64,000 nucleotides of DNA from assembly GCF_037861325.1 (NCBI RefSeq), contig NZ_JAFELW010000006.1; one strand, 5' to 3'. The translations under genes were made by a program, and so were the position numbers. The notes below the pieces were generated by a model, which saw only the letters and a program-made list of their open reading frames with translations, did not search any database and was not told the origin of the DNA. This DNA is from Riemerella anatipestifer_F. GTDB lineage: Bacteria > Bacteroidota > Bacteroidia > Flavobacteriales > Weeksellaceae. The stretch's first letter is position 1. Every line of letters begins with the position of its first letter. Below are positions 1-8,931 of this stretch, one piece after another.

Positions 1-39
1 CAAAGTTAGTGATTTAAACTGATTTTAAAAACAGTCTTT

Positions 40-924
40 CTAATGCAACCCTATAAATTGTAAAAGAAGTTGTTTTTTGGATTGATGATAGACTGGATAT
101 TTCTCTAAAACCGCTCCAAAACGCTGATTAAACTGCTCCACAGAAGGAATATTACTTCCAAAGAAATTAAACTGATGAGTTTCAATAGACTGTTTGATAA
201 TTTCGTCTAAAACTACCGAAGGCGCATTGATCTTTTGATTTTTATTATTTATGAAACAGAGCAAAGCCTTCTCTTCGCCCAAATTAGAAATTACCGCTAC
301 GGAAAGCAAAGCCCCTTGCAAATCTCTAGCTGCATAAATTTCTAGTAGTTTTTTTTGCTCTAAATATTCTAAGTGTTTGAAATACTTTTCTTTCAATCTG
401 TCCGATGATAACCACTCTACAAATTGAAAAAAGAAAGGTTTTATTTCTGATAAATTTTCTGGTAAGGAAATTTTAATTTCGTTATTTTTTGGGGATTTAA
501 GATTTCTCTTTCGGCTGTTGGAATAGTTACTAAACACTTCTGCGTAAGAGGATTTAGAAAGTCTATAGTTCTTCCTCCACTGCTTTAAATTCAATTTATT
601 TTTAGTATTAAATGCATAATAAATTACCCTATAATTGTTTTTCAAAAAACTAAAAAATAACTCGTTAATCTCCAAATTGTCCTTTTTTGAAAAAACACCC
701 AACTGCTGTAAAAACGGAGGAAATAACACCCATTTAACCCCAAACTTTTTGATAATCGGGACAGGCATTACAGCTTCATAATCTCCCAAAACTACGACTT
801 CCCAATTCCCACTATTTAAAGTATTAAGGTAAACTGCTTCTGCTTGAAAATGATACTGTTCGGAAACTCTTAAACATTGAGTATATTTTTCAATATGAAT
901 CTGATGATTTTTCAACAACCGCAT
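40..924 (-). CDS. GNAT/FemAB-like acyltransferase-fold protein
   Basis: Probable cytoplasmic protein of about 294 residues resembling the GNAT/FemAB-like (BioF2-type) acetyltransferases of Flavobacteriia. The C-terminal part carries the FNFFGSNIPSVEQFNQRFGA-type segment typical of these folds (aromatic-rich strand, G-S, then F..RFGA). No signal peptide or membrane segment is visible. Substrate is unknown. I start it at the ATG at 924, one base after the radC stop, because the longer frame (to 972) would overlap radC by 47 nt; the spacing suggests translational coupling to radC. Family assignment is from recognition of the C-terminal pattern; function is not established. Confidence 0.6.
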   Translation of the reverse strand: MRLLKNHQIHIEKYTQCLRVSEQYHFQAEAVYLNTLNSGNWEVVVLGDYEAVMPVPIIKKFGVKWVLFPPFLQQLGVFSKKDNLEINELFFSFLKNNYRVIYYAFNTKNKLNLKQWRKNYRLSKSSYAEVFSNYSNSRKRNLKSPKNNEIKISLPENLSEIKPFFFQFVEWLSSDRLKEKYFKHLEYLEQKKLLEIYAARDLQGALLSVAVISNLGEEKALLCFINNKNQKINAPSVVLDEIIKQSIETHQFNFFGSNIPSVEQFNQRFGAVLEKYPVYHQSKKQLLLQFIGLH

Positions 925-925
925 C

Positions 926-1603
926 TTATAACACGCCTTCATCTGCGAAACTAAAGTATTTATTTTTAGCAATAATGATATGGTCTAACAATCTAATATC
1001 CAACAAAACTCCCGCTTCTTTTATTTTCTTAGTGATTTCCAAATCCTTCTCACTAGGTGAAACACTCCCCGATGGGTGATTGTGTACCACTATAATAGCC
1101 GTAGCATAATGCTCTAACGCCATTTTGAACATCAACCTTACATCTACTACTGTACCTGATATTCCGCCTTTAGATAAAGGTTTCTTCTGTAAAACTTTAT
1201 TACTTTGATTAAGAAATATTACCCAAAATTCCTCATTAGGTAAATCGCTTAAATGTGGGGACAACATTTCAAATATGTCTGTACTTTGCGTAATCTGCAA
1301 CCTTTTGGGTTGTTCCTGCATTGCTCGCCGTCTGCCTATTTCGAGAGCCGTTGCAATACTAATGGCTTTGGCTTCTCCTACACCTCTAAACTTCATCAAA
1401 TCCGCAACGCCTACTTCACTCAACGCATTCCAATTATGCCCATAAGTTTGCAAAATTCTTCTCGCCAAATCTACTGCCGACTCTTCCCTATTGCCACTTC
1501 CCATAATAATCGCTAATAATTCTGCATCAGATAAAACATCTCTACCTTTGGTTAAGAATTTCTCTCTAGGGCGGTCGTCTTCCGATAGATTTTTTATGGA
1601 CAT
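926..1603 (-). CDS. radC: RadC family JAB/MPN domain protein
   Basis: RadC-like protein of 225 residues, the usual family length. The N-terminal half has a UPF0758 helix-hairpin-helix region (LMKFRGVGEAKA, residues 69-80). The C-terminal half has the JAMM/MPN+ metal site HNHPSG (174-179) followed by S..D (D187), with an upstream Glu in PNEEFW (about 124-125). The historic DNA-repair role of RadC is doubtful; the fold is that of a zinc metallo-isopeptidase-like domain. It is the first gene of a two-gene minus-strand unit with the downstream acyltransferase-like gene. Confidence 0.95.
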   Translation of the reverse strand: MSIKNLSEDDRPREKFLTKGRDVLSDAELLAIIMGSGNREESAVDLARRILQTYGHNWNALSEVGVADLMKFRGVGEAKAISIATALEIGRRRAMQEQPKRLQITQSTDIFEMLSPHLSDLPNEEFWVIFLNQSNKVLQKKPLSKGGISGTVVDVRLMFKMALEHYATAIIVVHNHPSGSVSPSEKDLEITKKIKEAGVLLDIRLLDHIIIAKNKYFSFADEGVL

Positions 1604-1627
1604 CTAAGTCTAGGTTTAAATAATTTT

Positions 1628-2293
1628 TTATAGTATCAACCCATCTTTCATAACGAGTTTTCTGTCTGTGCTATCTGCAAGTGTGTTATTATGCGTTACA
1701 ATGATGAATGTCTGCTGATATTTGTCTCTAAGGTCAAAAAATAATTGATGTAACGCATCAGCGTTTTTAGAGTCTAAATTCCCTGTAGGCTCATCAGCAA
1801 AAATCACTTTAGGACTGCCTATTAACGCTCTAATTACCGCTACTCTTTGTGCCTCTCCTCCAGAAAGTTGTTTAGGTTTGTGGTTAATTCTCTCTGCTAT
1901 TTTAAGTTCTTCAAATAATGCGTGTGCTTTTTCTATATAGTCTTTGTCAGGCTTCCCTGCTATTTTAATAGGTAATAGAACATTTTCCAAGGCGGTAAAC
2001 TCTGGCAACAACTGGTGGCTTTGGAACACAAAACCTATATTTTCGTTTCTAAATTTAGACAAATCTTTATCGTTCATCGTGAGAAAAGATTGCCCAGCGA
2101 TGCTTATTTCCGTACCATATATCCCCACATCAGACGGCATATCTAGCGTTCCTAAAATATGTAATAGTGTAGATTTACCTGCACCAGATTCCCCTACTAT
2201 AGAGACCACCTCCGCTGGTTTTATCTCTATATCTACCCCTTTTAGTACCTCTAAATCACCGTAGTATTTATGTATCTGTTTTGCCTTTATCAT
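1628..2293 (-). CDS. lolD: ABC transporter ATP-binding protein, LolD type
   Basis: ATPase subunit of the MacB/LolD class, which drives lipoprotein release or other mechanotransmission at the inner membrane with FtsX-fold permeases. Counting from the ATG at 2293 (221 aa): Walker A GESGAGKST (34-42), Q-loop Q91, signature LSGGEAQR (143-150), Walker B ending in DEPTG (168-171), switch His201. A longer frame reaches 2326, but its start would lie upstream of the -7 promoter box at 2299-2306, so 2293 is preferred. No permease is adjacent; a FtsX/LolCE-like permease occurs at 20806 and may be the partner (inference). Confidence 0.9.
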   Translation of the reverse strand: MIKAKQIHKYYGDLEVLKGVDIEIKPAEVVSIVGESGAGKSTLLHILGTLDMPSDVGIYGTEISIAGQSFLTMNDKDLSKFRNENIGFVFQSHQLLPEFTALENVLLPIKIAGKPDKDYIEKAHALFEELKIAERINHKPKQLSGGEAQRVAVIRALIGSPKVIFADEPTGNLDSKNADALHQLFFDLRDKYQQTFIIVTHNNTLADSTDRKLVMKDGLIL

Positions 2294-2298
2294 AGCCC

Positions 2299-2306
2299 CA
2301 AATTTA
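2299..2306 (-). promoter_or_regulatory. Bacteroidota -7 box for lolD
   Basis: TAAATTTG on the minus strand matches the TAnnTTTG consensus. Its last base is separated from the lolD ATG by 5 nt, so the transcript probably begins at or next to the start codon. Confidence 0.6.
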
Positions 2307-2340
2307 CATAATATTTTAAAATTCACACATTATAAAAAAG

Positions 2341-2371
2341 AAAAAGCTACCCAAAGTTTGGATAGCCTTTT
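2341..2371 (-). terminator. Intrinsic terminator after the YadA-head-like gene
   Basis: Inverted repeat (AAAAGGCTATCCAAA / TTTGGGTAGCTTTTT on the minus strand) ending in a T-rich run, just downstream of the stop at 2395. Confidence 0.75.
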
Positions 2372-2394
2372 CCATCAAATTTTTGTATGCGTTT

Positions 2395-4110
2395 CTAGTT
2401 TGAAAGCATCTTAGCACAAAAAGTATATACTTTATTCCCATTTGCATTAAGAGTTAATACTCTGTATTCAAATGCTTGTCCTGTACTCTCTACAATAAAC
2501 TGTCCTATTCCCGATTTACTAGTCTGAAAAGCAACAGACATAATATTAGTCCAACTCTGTTTAACATCAAAGTCCCCAGCAGAAGCTAGAGTAGTTCCTC
2601 CAATCTTCTCATTTTTTGCCCAACGACTAGGTAATGTAGTTTTTCTAACTTCTATATTCCCTGTACCCCAACCAACATCTGTATATCTAAACTCATAATC
2701 ATAAAATGTTATAACTTGTGAAGTATTATTAACCCCATCTCCTATAGGTCCTTTAGTACACTTCTCATAAGATCTATTAATCAAAGTATTAGAAGAATCT
2801 TCAACAGTAGGCAATCCACTTACTGTACCCAAAACACCATTTGCATCCACCACTACAGTCTTAACAGCAGTAAAAGTTTGGTCTTTAGCAGTAGAAGCCG
2901 TACCATCTGTTTTGGTATTTATGGCAGAAGTTGCTCCATTTAGAGGTAAATCAGCTATCCTAGCAGTACCATTAACATGGAATGTTTCCGTAGCTGGTGT
3001 TTCTTTATTAGTTGCAATACCAACTTTTTTCTCTGTCTGTGCTACGCCAGAACCAGCCCCTGCACCAAAAATAACATTACCTATATTTATCTGCCCATCC
3101 TTAGCATCTAAAAGACTAGAAGCAACACCTATAGCTATATTGCTATTACCTGTTAGAGTACCAAACCCTGAATCTTTACCTATAAAAACATTATTACTAC
3201 CACTTTTAAAATTATCCCCTTGATTATTAATAGCAGTAAAGTTTTTCAAAAAAATATTATCTCTACCTCCTGTCATATTTTCTGCGACTCTATACCCCAA
3301 AGCTATGTTCCCCCAGTTATCTGCAGCACTTAAACTATGAAGAGCATTAACCCCTATTGCTATATTAGAGTTACCTGCAGTAGCATTTTGCATTGCTTTA
3401 TTCCCTATTGCAATATTTGTTCCTCCTTGTTGTAAAGATCTTAAAGTTCTATCTCCAACCGCTATATTTTGGATTAGTGGACCTGTAACCGTAGTTGTAC
3501 CTAACGCCTGCCAACCTAATGCTACGTTCTGACGAATAGCCCCCGTAGCAGGAGAAGTAGCTGGTACAGTAGGTGCCAAAGGCAATGATTCATAACCTAA
3601 TGAAACATTCGCACCTGATGGAGTAGTTGTATTATCTTTAAACTGAGAAATAAAGCCAGAATTTACCATATTCACTTTAAACATCAAAGCAATATTATCT
3701 CTCGTTCCTACAAAATTTTTCCCAGCCACTGTACCATTATTCCCATCAACATGCCAATCCACAGGATTACCGTCTGGAGTAACAACCCTTACCCATTTAT
3801 TAACAGATGCAGTGCCATCAAAATAGTAATAACCGCTAGTTGTCACATCAACAGTCTGCCCTGCCGGACTAGGATCTGCAAGTGTCACATAAACTAACGC
3901 TCCCGTCTGATTATTTGTATAGGTCTTAGCTCTCAATTGCTCTCCAGTCACTCTTGGAGCTATAATACCATCCAAACTTTGTGAATTAGTAGGGGCTCCT
4001 ACCACATCCAAAGTAGCATTAGGGTTTTCCGTATTTATACCCACATTCCCTGTCTGAGACAAGGCCATCCCCACAGAAAGAGAAGCCACTAGTAAATAAA
4101 TTTTTTTCAT
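2395..4110 (-). CDS. Secreted YadA-head-like repeat protein
   Basis: Exported protein of 571 residues with an N-terminal signal peptide (MKKIYLLVASLSVGMALS, cleavage near 18-20) and the GNVGINTENPNATLDV opening seen in many Bacteroidota surface proteins and in tail-fibre-like proteins. Residues of about 165-330 contain repeated N.AIG..A / GN.NIAIG units like the YadA/Hia trimeric adhesin head. The C-terminal domain holds two Cys (SYEKC..., ...YTFCAK) that could form a disulfide. There is no recognisable YadA beta-barrel anchor and no type IX sorting domain, so how it stays on or leaves the surface is unclear. It has its own promoter and terminator. Role in adhesion is inference. Confidence 0.75.
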   Translation of the reverse strand: MKKIYLLVASLSVGMALSQTGNVGINTENPNATLDVVGAPTNSQSLDGIIAPRVTGEQLRAKTYTNNQTGALVYVTLADPSPAGQTVDVTTSGYYYFDGTASVNKWVRVVTPDGNPVDWHVDGNNGTVAGKNFVGTRDNIALMFKVNMVNSGFISQFKDNTTTPSGANVSLGYESLPLAPTVPATSPATGAIRQNVALGWQALGTTTVTGPLIQNIAVGDRTLRSLQQGGTNIAIGNKAMQNATAGNSNIAIGVNALHSLSAADNWGNIALGYRVAENMTGGRDNIFLKNFTAINNQGDNFKSGSNNVFIGKDSGFGTLTGNSNIAIGVASSLLDAKDGQINIGNVIFGAGAGSGVAQTEKKVGIATNKETPATETFHVNGTARIADLPLNGATSAINTKTDGTASTAKDQTFTAVKTVVVDANGVLGTVSGLPTVEDSSNTLINRSYEKCTKGPIGDGVNNTSQVITFYDYEFRYTDVGWGTGNIEVRKTTLPSRWAKNEKIGGTTLASAGDFDVKQSWTNIMSVAFQTSKSGIGQFIVESTGQAFEYRVLTLNANGNKVYTFCAKMLSN

Positions 4111-4126
4111 CTTTTTATTATTTGTG

Positions 4127-4134
4127 CAAATATA
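4127..4134 (-). promoter_or_regulatory. -7 box for the YadA-head-like gene
   Basis: TATATTTG on the minus strand, about 17 nt before the ATG at 4110; poly-A/T tract just upstream. Confidence 0.6.
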
Positions 4135-4250
4135 GTATTTTTTTTTAAAAAAAAATTATTTCACCTAGAAAATCAACAACTTTTAATTTAAACCCAAGAG
4201 AATACAGAACGGTAGAATATATTTAAACAAAAAAATATATGCAATAATAC

Positions 4251-4258
4251 TATATTTG
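4251..4258 (+). promoter_or_regulatory. -7 box for lrgAB
   Basis: TATATTTG, 18 nt before the ATG at 4277. It contains the TTG codon that would otherwise extend the lrgA frame to 4256, which argues for the downstream ATG. Confidence 0.6.
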
Positions 4259-4276
4259 CCAAACAAAATAAATTTT

Positions 4277-4624
4277 ATGATTTTAGCTAGATATTGTGCC
4301 ATTATTTTAGGGTTTTTAGCATTGGGAGAGTTGGTAGTTTTCCTTACTGGAACTAAATTTCCCTCCAGCCTTATCGGTATGTTTCTACTCACTTTTGCAC
4401 TCCACAAAAAATGGATAAAATTAGAATGGGTCAAAGGTATTTCGGACTTTCTTTTGGGTAATCTAGGATTATTCTTCATCCCTGTATGTGTCGCAATAAT
4501 GCTCTATTTTGATTTGCTATGGGATAACATTATTCCTATTATGATATCCATTATAATCAGTAGTGCTTTGGTGATTTTAGTAACGGGCAAGGTTTACCAA
4601 TTCATTCGTAAAAAATTAAAATAG
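4277..4624 (+). CDS. lrgA: CidA/LrgA family membrane protein
   Basis: Small hydrophobic protein (115 aa from ATG 4277) with four predicted membrane segments and the LrgA/CidA core (GELVVFLTGTKFPSSLIGM, then LGNLGLFFIPVCV). The family is described as holin-like or antiholin-like regulators of murein hydrolase export and, more recently, as metabolite transport-linked. It forms a two-gene unit with lrgB, whose possible GTG start overlaps its stop and whose ATG lies 2 nt beyond. Annotation of the pair is firm; physiological role in this organism is not known. Confidence 0.85.
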   Translation: MILARYCAIILGFLALGELVVFLTGTKFPSSLIGMFLLTFALHKKWIKLEWVKGISDFLLGNLGLFFIPVCVAIMLYFDLLWDNIIPIMISIIISSALVILVTGKVYQFIRKKLK

Positions 4625-4626
4625 TG

Positions 4627-5319
4627 ATGATTAGCTTTTTAGAAAATCCACTCTGGCTATTGGGGTTTACTTTTGTAATATACTACAGCACCATTATGCT
4701 CAACCGAAAAATACAATCGCCTTTTCTCAATCCAGTACTTATTGCCTCCGCTGTTATTATTGGTTATCTAATGGTATTTAATATCCCTTACAACACCTAT
4801 GCTGTAGCAGGTAACTACATAGATTTTTGGCTTAAACCTTCTGTAGTTGCTCTTGCAGTGCCACTCTATTTACAGCTAGAAAGAATTAAGAAACAACTCA
4901 TTCCTATTCTTATCTCACATTTGTTTGGAAGTATCGTGGGCATCCTAAGTGTTTGCTCCATAGCTAAACTTTTAGGTGCTAAAAGAGAGGTAATAATTTC
5001 GTTAGCCCCAAAATCCATCACTACACCACTTGCCATAGAAGTTTCTAACACCGTAGGGGGCATTGTTCCGCTTACGGTAGCTTCCGTTATCATTACAGGA
5101 TTGGTGGGTGGCATTATAGGATTGCAAGTTCTAAAGTACACCAAAATAAGTAGCCCTATGGGGCAAAGCATTTCTCTAGGGGCATCTTCACATGGATTGG
5201 GCGTAATGATGGCAATAGAAATGAGCGAAAAACACGCAGGTTTTGCAAGTGTAGGACTGATACTCAATGGTATTTTCACGGCATTATTAGCTCCTATTAT
5301 TGTAAATTGGTTGTTCTAA
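4627..5319 (+). CDS. lrgB: LrgB family membrane protein
   Basis: Integral membrane protein (230 aa from the ATG at 4627; GTG at 4624 is an alternative) of the CidB/LrgB family, with several hydrophobic helices and the conserved APKSITTPLAIEVSNTVGG and GASSHGLG segments. It is the partner of lrgA immediately upstream and likely co-transcribed from the promoter at 4251. Family members form the CidAB/LrgAB complexes linked to autolysis control and, in plants and some bacteria, glycolate/pyruvate movement. Confidence 0.9.
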   Translation: MISFLENPLWLLGFTFVIYYSTIMLNRKIQSPFLNPVLIASAVIIGYLMVFNIPYNTYAVAGNYIDFWLKPSVVALAVPLYLQLERIKKQLIPILISHLFGSIVGILSVCSIAKLLGAKREVIISLAPKSITTPLAIEVSNTVGGIVPLTVASVIITGLVGGIIGLQVLKYTKISSPMGQSISLGASSHGLGVMMAIEMSEKHAGFASVGLILNGIFTALLAPIIVNWLF

Positions 5320-5334
5320 AATAAATTATTATTG

Positions 5335-6159
5335 ATGAAAACTCACTCTATCAACTGCAGGGGAAGACTTGTAGATTTTTCTACTCCCAAAATTATGGGT
5401 ATTCTTAACCTTACCCCAGATTCTTTTTCTGATGGCGGAAAATTCAATACAGAAACTTCCGCTTTAATTCAAACTGAAAAAATGCTTAAAGAAGGGGCTT
5501 CGTTTATTGATTTGGGAGCTCAATCTACACGCCCCAATGCCCAACTAATTTCGGCACAAGAGGAAATTAAACGCATAGGAAATCTCATCAGTCTTATAAA
5601 AAAAGAATTCCCCGAAGCACTCATTTCTTTAGACACCTTTTATAGTGAAGTAATGCATTTTGGTTACGAGGATGGTATAGACCTCATCAATGATATTTCT
5701 GGTGGACAGTTTGACCCCAAAGTATGGAAAACCGTAGCCCAGCTAAAACTCCCTTATGTACTGATGCATATTAACCCAGAATATCAAGCTATGCACGAGA
5801 AAATAGCCTACGATGATATTACTAAAAGCATTAATTTCTATTTTTCTGAAAAAATAAATCAGTTGAAATCTTTGGGTGTTCACGATGTGATATTAGACCC
5901 TGGATTTGGGTTCGGCAAAACCATAGAAGACCAAATGACAATGATAGACGAGGTAGAACATATCGGATTTGGAAGATACCCTATACTGATTGGCATCTCT
6001 AGAAAATCATTTATCTATAAACCTTTGGGCAAATCACCAATGGAAATAGACGAAGAAACGCAACAACTACATCTAAAAGTCCTCCAACAAGGGGCTAGTA
6101 TTCTGCGAGTACACGATGTTGCTTCAACTAAAAGAACACTAGACCAATACTTATCATAA
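5335..6159 (+). CDS. folP: Dihydropteroate synthase
   Basis: Cytoplasmic TIM-barrel enzyme condensing 6-hydroxymethyl-dihydropterin pyrophosphate with p-aminobenzoate in folate synthesis. From the ATG at 5335 (274 aa): MGILNLTPDSFSDGG (21-35) with the phosphate-binding Asn/Asp/Ser, LGAQSTRP (60-67), DPGFGFGK and GISRKSF near the C-terminus. The preceding TTG at 5332 is also in frame but less likely. It lies 15 nt after lrgB and may be read through from it; it is followed by a bidirectional terminator. Confidence 0.95.
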   Translation: MKTHSINCRGRLVDFSTPKIMGILNLTPDSFSDGGKFNTETSALIQTEKMLKEGASFIDLGAQSTRPNAQLISAQEEIKRIGNLISLIKKEFPEALISLDTFYSEVMHFGYEDGIDLINDISGGQFDPKVWKTVAQLKLPYVLMHINPEYQAMHEKIAYDDITKSINFYFSEKINQLKSLGVHDVILDPGFGFGKTIEDQMTMIDEVEHIGFGRYPILIGISRKSFIYKPLGKSPMEIDEETQQLHLKVLQQGASILRVHDVASTKRTLDQYLS

Positions 6160-6165
6160 ACACAA

Positions 6166-6192
6166 AAGAGAGGAAAAACCCTCTCTTTTTTA
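6166..6192. terminator. Bidirectional terminator between folP and cmk
   Basis: AAGAGAGG / CCTCTCTT stem with an A-rich loop, flanked by A and T runs, between two convergent genes. Confidence 0.8.
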
Positions 6193-6864
6193 TTTTTTAA
6201 TATAGCTTAAAATAGCTTCTATTGTCTGCTCTTTATCTAAATTGGTATTGTCTATACCAATAGCGTCTTCTGTTTGGACTAAAGGAGCCACCGCCCGCTC
6301 CGAGTCTTTTTTATCTCGTTCAATAAGGTTGGCTCTCACTTCGTCCATTGTAGTTTCTGTACCAGAAGCCTTTAGTTCTAGAAATCTTCGTTTAGTTCTT
6401 TCTTCAACACTCGCCGTGAGAAAAAACTTATAATCAGCATTCGGAAGTACCACACTGCCTATGTCCCTACCGTCCATTACCACGCCTCCGTTAGCCGCAA
6501 TATCCCTTTGAGTTTGTAACAGAAAGCTTCTTACTTCGGGCATTTTAGCAACATCACTCACTTTTTGATTCACCTCTATAGAACGGATTTTTTCTGCCAC
6601 ATTCTCCCCATTAAGGAAAAGAGATAACTGGTGCTGTTCTTCCTTAAATTCTAAATGAATATTGGGCAACTGCCCTAGTAAAGCACTAGAATCAAACCCA
6701 TCAGAGGAAGGACAGTTCTGAAGGGCAAAATAAGTAATGGCTCTATATAAAGCCCCTGTATCTAAATGGATAATCCCCAATCTTTTAGCTATTTCCTTAG
6801 AAATAGAACTTTTCCCTGTGGAAGAATAGCCATCTATAGCGATTACGGGTAATTTTGTCATCAT
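6190..6864 (-). CDS. cmk: (d)CMP kinase
   Basis: Cytidylate kinase, 224 aa, phosphorylating CMP/dCMP with ATP. P-loop DGYSSTGKSS at about residues 11-20; MDGRDIGSVVLP nucleotide-binding segment and the RR-containing lid (EERTKRRFLEL) are present. Two adjacent Met codons (MM) make the start ambiguous by one codon. It lies 18 nt downstream of porQ on the same strand, a pairing common in Bacteroidota, and is likely co-transcribed. Confidence 0.95.
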   Translation of the reverse strand: MMTKLPVIAIDGYSSTGKSSISKEIAKRLGIIHLDTGALYRAITYFALQNCPSSDGFDSSALLGQLPNIHLEFKEEQHQLSLFLNGENVAEKIRSIEVNQKVSDVAKMPEVRSFLLQTQRDIAANGGVVMDGRDIGSVVLPNADYKFFLTASVEERTKRRFLELKASGTETTMDEVRANLIERDKKDSERAVAPLVQTEDAIGIDNTNLDKEQTIEAILSYIKK

Positions 6865-6882
6865 AGTTGTTTTTAATTTTTA

Positions 6883-7878
6883 TTATCTTCTGTAGCCACT
6901 TAACTCAACTAAATCTAACGAAACTCCCAACAAATTAAAGTTAGACGCATTGTGATAACGACTATGGGTATAATCAAAACGGAAGTAAGACACCTTTAAT
7001 CCAAATCCAAAAGATAATCCTGTGAAACTCCTTTGTTCCTCTATACTTAACTCATTCCCTCGTTTCACATTATACCCCAAACGAAGGTTAAAACTTTGTT
7101 CAGGAAACAGCTCTGCTCCAAACGAAAAGTGGTCAAACAATTTCCTCGTCCATCTAGTTTCTTGTCCGTTTCTGTTATAATCTTGAGAAATATTCCATTT
7201 TTGTAGATTTTGTGCAGTAATAGTAAATGCTAAAGGAAATTCGTCTAGTTGTTTGGTATAGCCTAAATCTATCCTTAATGGCAACTTTTCCCTAACCCCA
7301 TTATAAGTCTTGAATTGATAGCCAAAATTTCTTATGACTAGACCCACGGTTTCTTTAGATTTATCATTATGATAAGCCACTCCTAGACTCCCAACTACCG
7401 CCATAGAATTATAATTGTCTATTTTGGAAGTTACTAGATTAAGATTAGAGCCTATCGTCCAATTATCTTCAAACTGATAGGCATAACCCAGACCTAAAGA
7501 GGCGTCTATCGCAGAAAAATCGCCATTGATATTCCCAAACTCATCTGTTCTAGGCATATTACCATAATCCAAATACCTTACATTGGCAGAAACTAAATGC
7601 CCATATTCCAAGTCTTTAGCATAGCTCACTGTACCATAATGAGCACCAGCCAAATAGCTAGCGTAGTTTACGGATAATCTAGAATCCATCTCCACATTAA
7701 GCAACGCTGGATTAACTGCCGCCAAGTTTTGGTCGTAATCTCTTACCGAAACCGCCTCACCTAAAACGGCTTGTCTTGCAGAAAAAGGCATATTGAGGAA
7801 ATTATAAACCGTAGTACCGTCTTGAGCCGATACCAACACACTTACAACTAATCCTAAAAATAAAAATACCTTTTTCAA
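6883..7878 (-). CDS. porQ: Type IX secretion system protein PorQ
   Basis: Outer-membrane beta-barrel protein (331 aa) with a signal peptide (MKKVFLFLGLVVSVLVSAQ, cleavage near residue 19) and the PorQ opening T.YNFLNMPFSARQAVLGE, then AAVNPALL. PorQ belongs to the attachment complex (PorU/V/Q/Z) that transfers T9SS cargo to the cell surface after sorting-domain removal. Context supports it: it sits directly before cmk, and a T9SS-sorted nuclease is encoded at 22050. Assignment rests on sequence pattern plus gene order. Confidence 0.85.
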   Translation of the reverse strand: MKKVFLFLGLVVSVLVSAQDGTTVYNFLNMPFSARQAVLGEAVSVRDYDQNLAAVNPALLNVEMDSRLSVNYASYLAGAHYGTVSYAKDLEYGHLVSANVRYLDYGNMPRTDEFGNINGDFSAIDASLGLGYAYQFEDNWTIGSNLNLVTSKIDNYNSMAVVGSLGVAYHNDKSKETVGLVIRNFGYQFKTYNGVREKLPLRIDLGYTKQLDEFPLAFTITAQNLQKWNISQDYNRNGQETRWTRKLFDHFSFGAELFPEQSFNLRLGYNVKRGNELSIEEQRSFTGLSFGFGLKVSYFRFDYTHSRYHNASNFNLLGVSLDLVELSGYRR

Positions 7879-7890
7879 AATATTAAATCA

Positions 7891-8931
7891 TTATTTGAAT
7901 GCTATTTTCTTAGCCTTCGCCAACATAGGAATTGCGATAAGTCCCATCACTAGCATAATTACCAACTGCATTGTATGAGATATAAACGCATAAGACAAAC
8001 CTATCTCGCCACCTTTTTCTGGCGACAACCCAAACGATAGAAACAACGCCATAAACCCTATCTTAAGTGCGAAATGGAAAGCTCCTATCCCACCACTTGC
8101 GGGAACCATCATTCCTAATGTTCCTACCACAATTATAAAGAAACCATCTGCTATACCTAAGTTAGATGTTTCGGGCAAAGCAAAACAAACCAAATATGCT
8201 GCTAGATAGTAGCATACCCAAATCCCTAAAGATAAAAGGATAAACTTCAACCTTTGCCTGATTTGAAAGATGGTCTTTAATCCGTCTATAATTCCTTTAA
8301 TAAAACTTATTACTTTCTGATATATTGTAGTCTGCTGTATCTTTTCTCTAAAAAGAACTAAAAACAACGCTCCCAACATCAATAAAACTAAAGAAATAAT
8401 CATACTATATGAATTCCCTTCTTGTATTGATTGCTGTTCTTGTTTTTGTGCCGATGCCATCTTGTAGAAAGAAAGTATAGCATCGTATTTAAACAATAGA
8501 GTCAATGCTAAAAAAAGCCCCATACACACTAAATCTACTACTCTCTCTAAAATAATAGTTCCAAACGATTTATCCACAGGCACTTTTTCAACACCATAGA
8601 GGGCGGTCGCTCTTGCTACTTCGCCACTTCTAGGAATGGTAAGATTCATTAAATAACCAAAGGATAAAGTCCAAAGTGCATTAGCATTAGAAATAGTATA
8701 TCCCATAGGTTCTAGTAGTAAACTCCAGCGTATCGCTCTCACCCAATACGCCAGCACTCCAAAAAAAGCGGCCACGGCTACCCAAAAATAATTTGCTTTG
8801 GCAAGAGATTGCTTGATGCTTTCCAAATCTAGTCCCTTTACCGCTAACCACATAAACAATCCCGCAAAACCAATAGATACAACTATGGTAAGTAATGTCT
8901 TAAACGGATTATGATTACTTTTAGCCGTCAT
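7891..8931 (-). CDS. LPG synthase TM-domain (YbhN/AglD-like) membrane protein
   Basis: Polytopic inner-membrane protein of 346 aa with about eight hydrophobic helices and the conserved LWTLSFGYLMNLTIPRSGE..RA / SFGTIILERVVD / GGIGAFH motifs of the lysylphosphatidylglycerol synthase transmembrane family (UPF0104). It lacks the soluble aminoacyl-transferase domain of MprF, so it may be a lipid flippase or glycolipid-related protein; substrate unknown. Its ATG directly abuts the panD stop, so it is translated from the panD transcript. Confidence 0.8.
   Translation of the reverse strand: MTAKSNHNPFKTLLTIVVSIGFAGLFMWLAVKGLDLESIKQSLAKANYFWVAVAAFFGVLAYWVRAIRWSLLLEPMGYTISNANALWTLSFGYLMNLTIPRSGEVARATALYGVEKVPVDKSFGTIILERVVDLVCMGLFLALTLLFKYDAILSFYKMASAQKQEQQSIQEGNSYSMIISLVLLMLGALFLVLFREKIQQTTIYQKVISFIKGIIDGLKTIFQIRQRLKFILLSLGIWVCYYLAAYLVCFALPETSNLGIADGFFIIVVGTLGMMVPASGGIGAFHFALKIGFMALFLSFGLSPEKGGEIGLSYAFISHTMQLVIMLVMGLIAIPMLAKAKKIAFK

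Noticed and set aside
1253..1516. Plus-strand open stretch over radC
   Set aside because: Antisense to an intact radC; no family pattern.
4256..4276. TTG start for lrgA
   Set aside because: The TTG is part of the TATATTTG promoter box; ATG at 4277 fits the family.
4183..4479. Minus-strand open stretch over lrgA
   Set aside because: Runs antisense over a clear LrgA coding region; chance frame.
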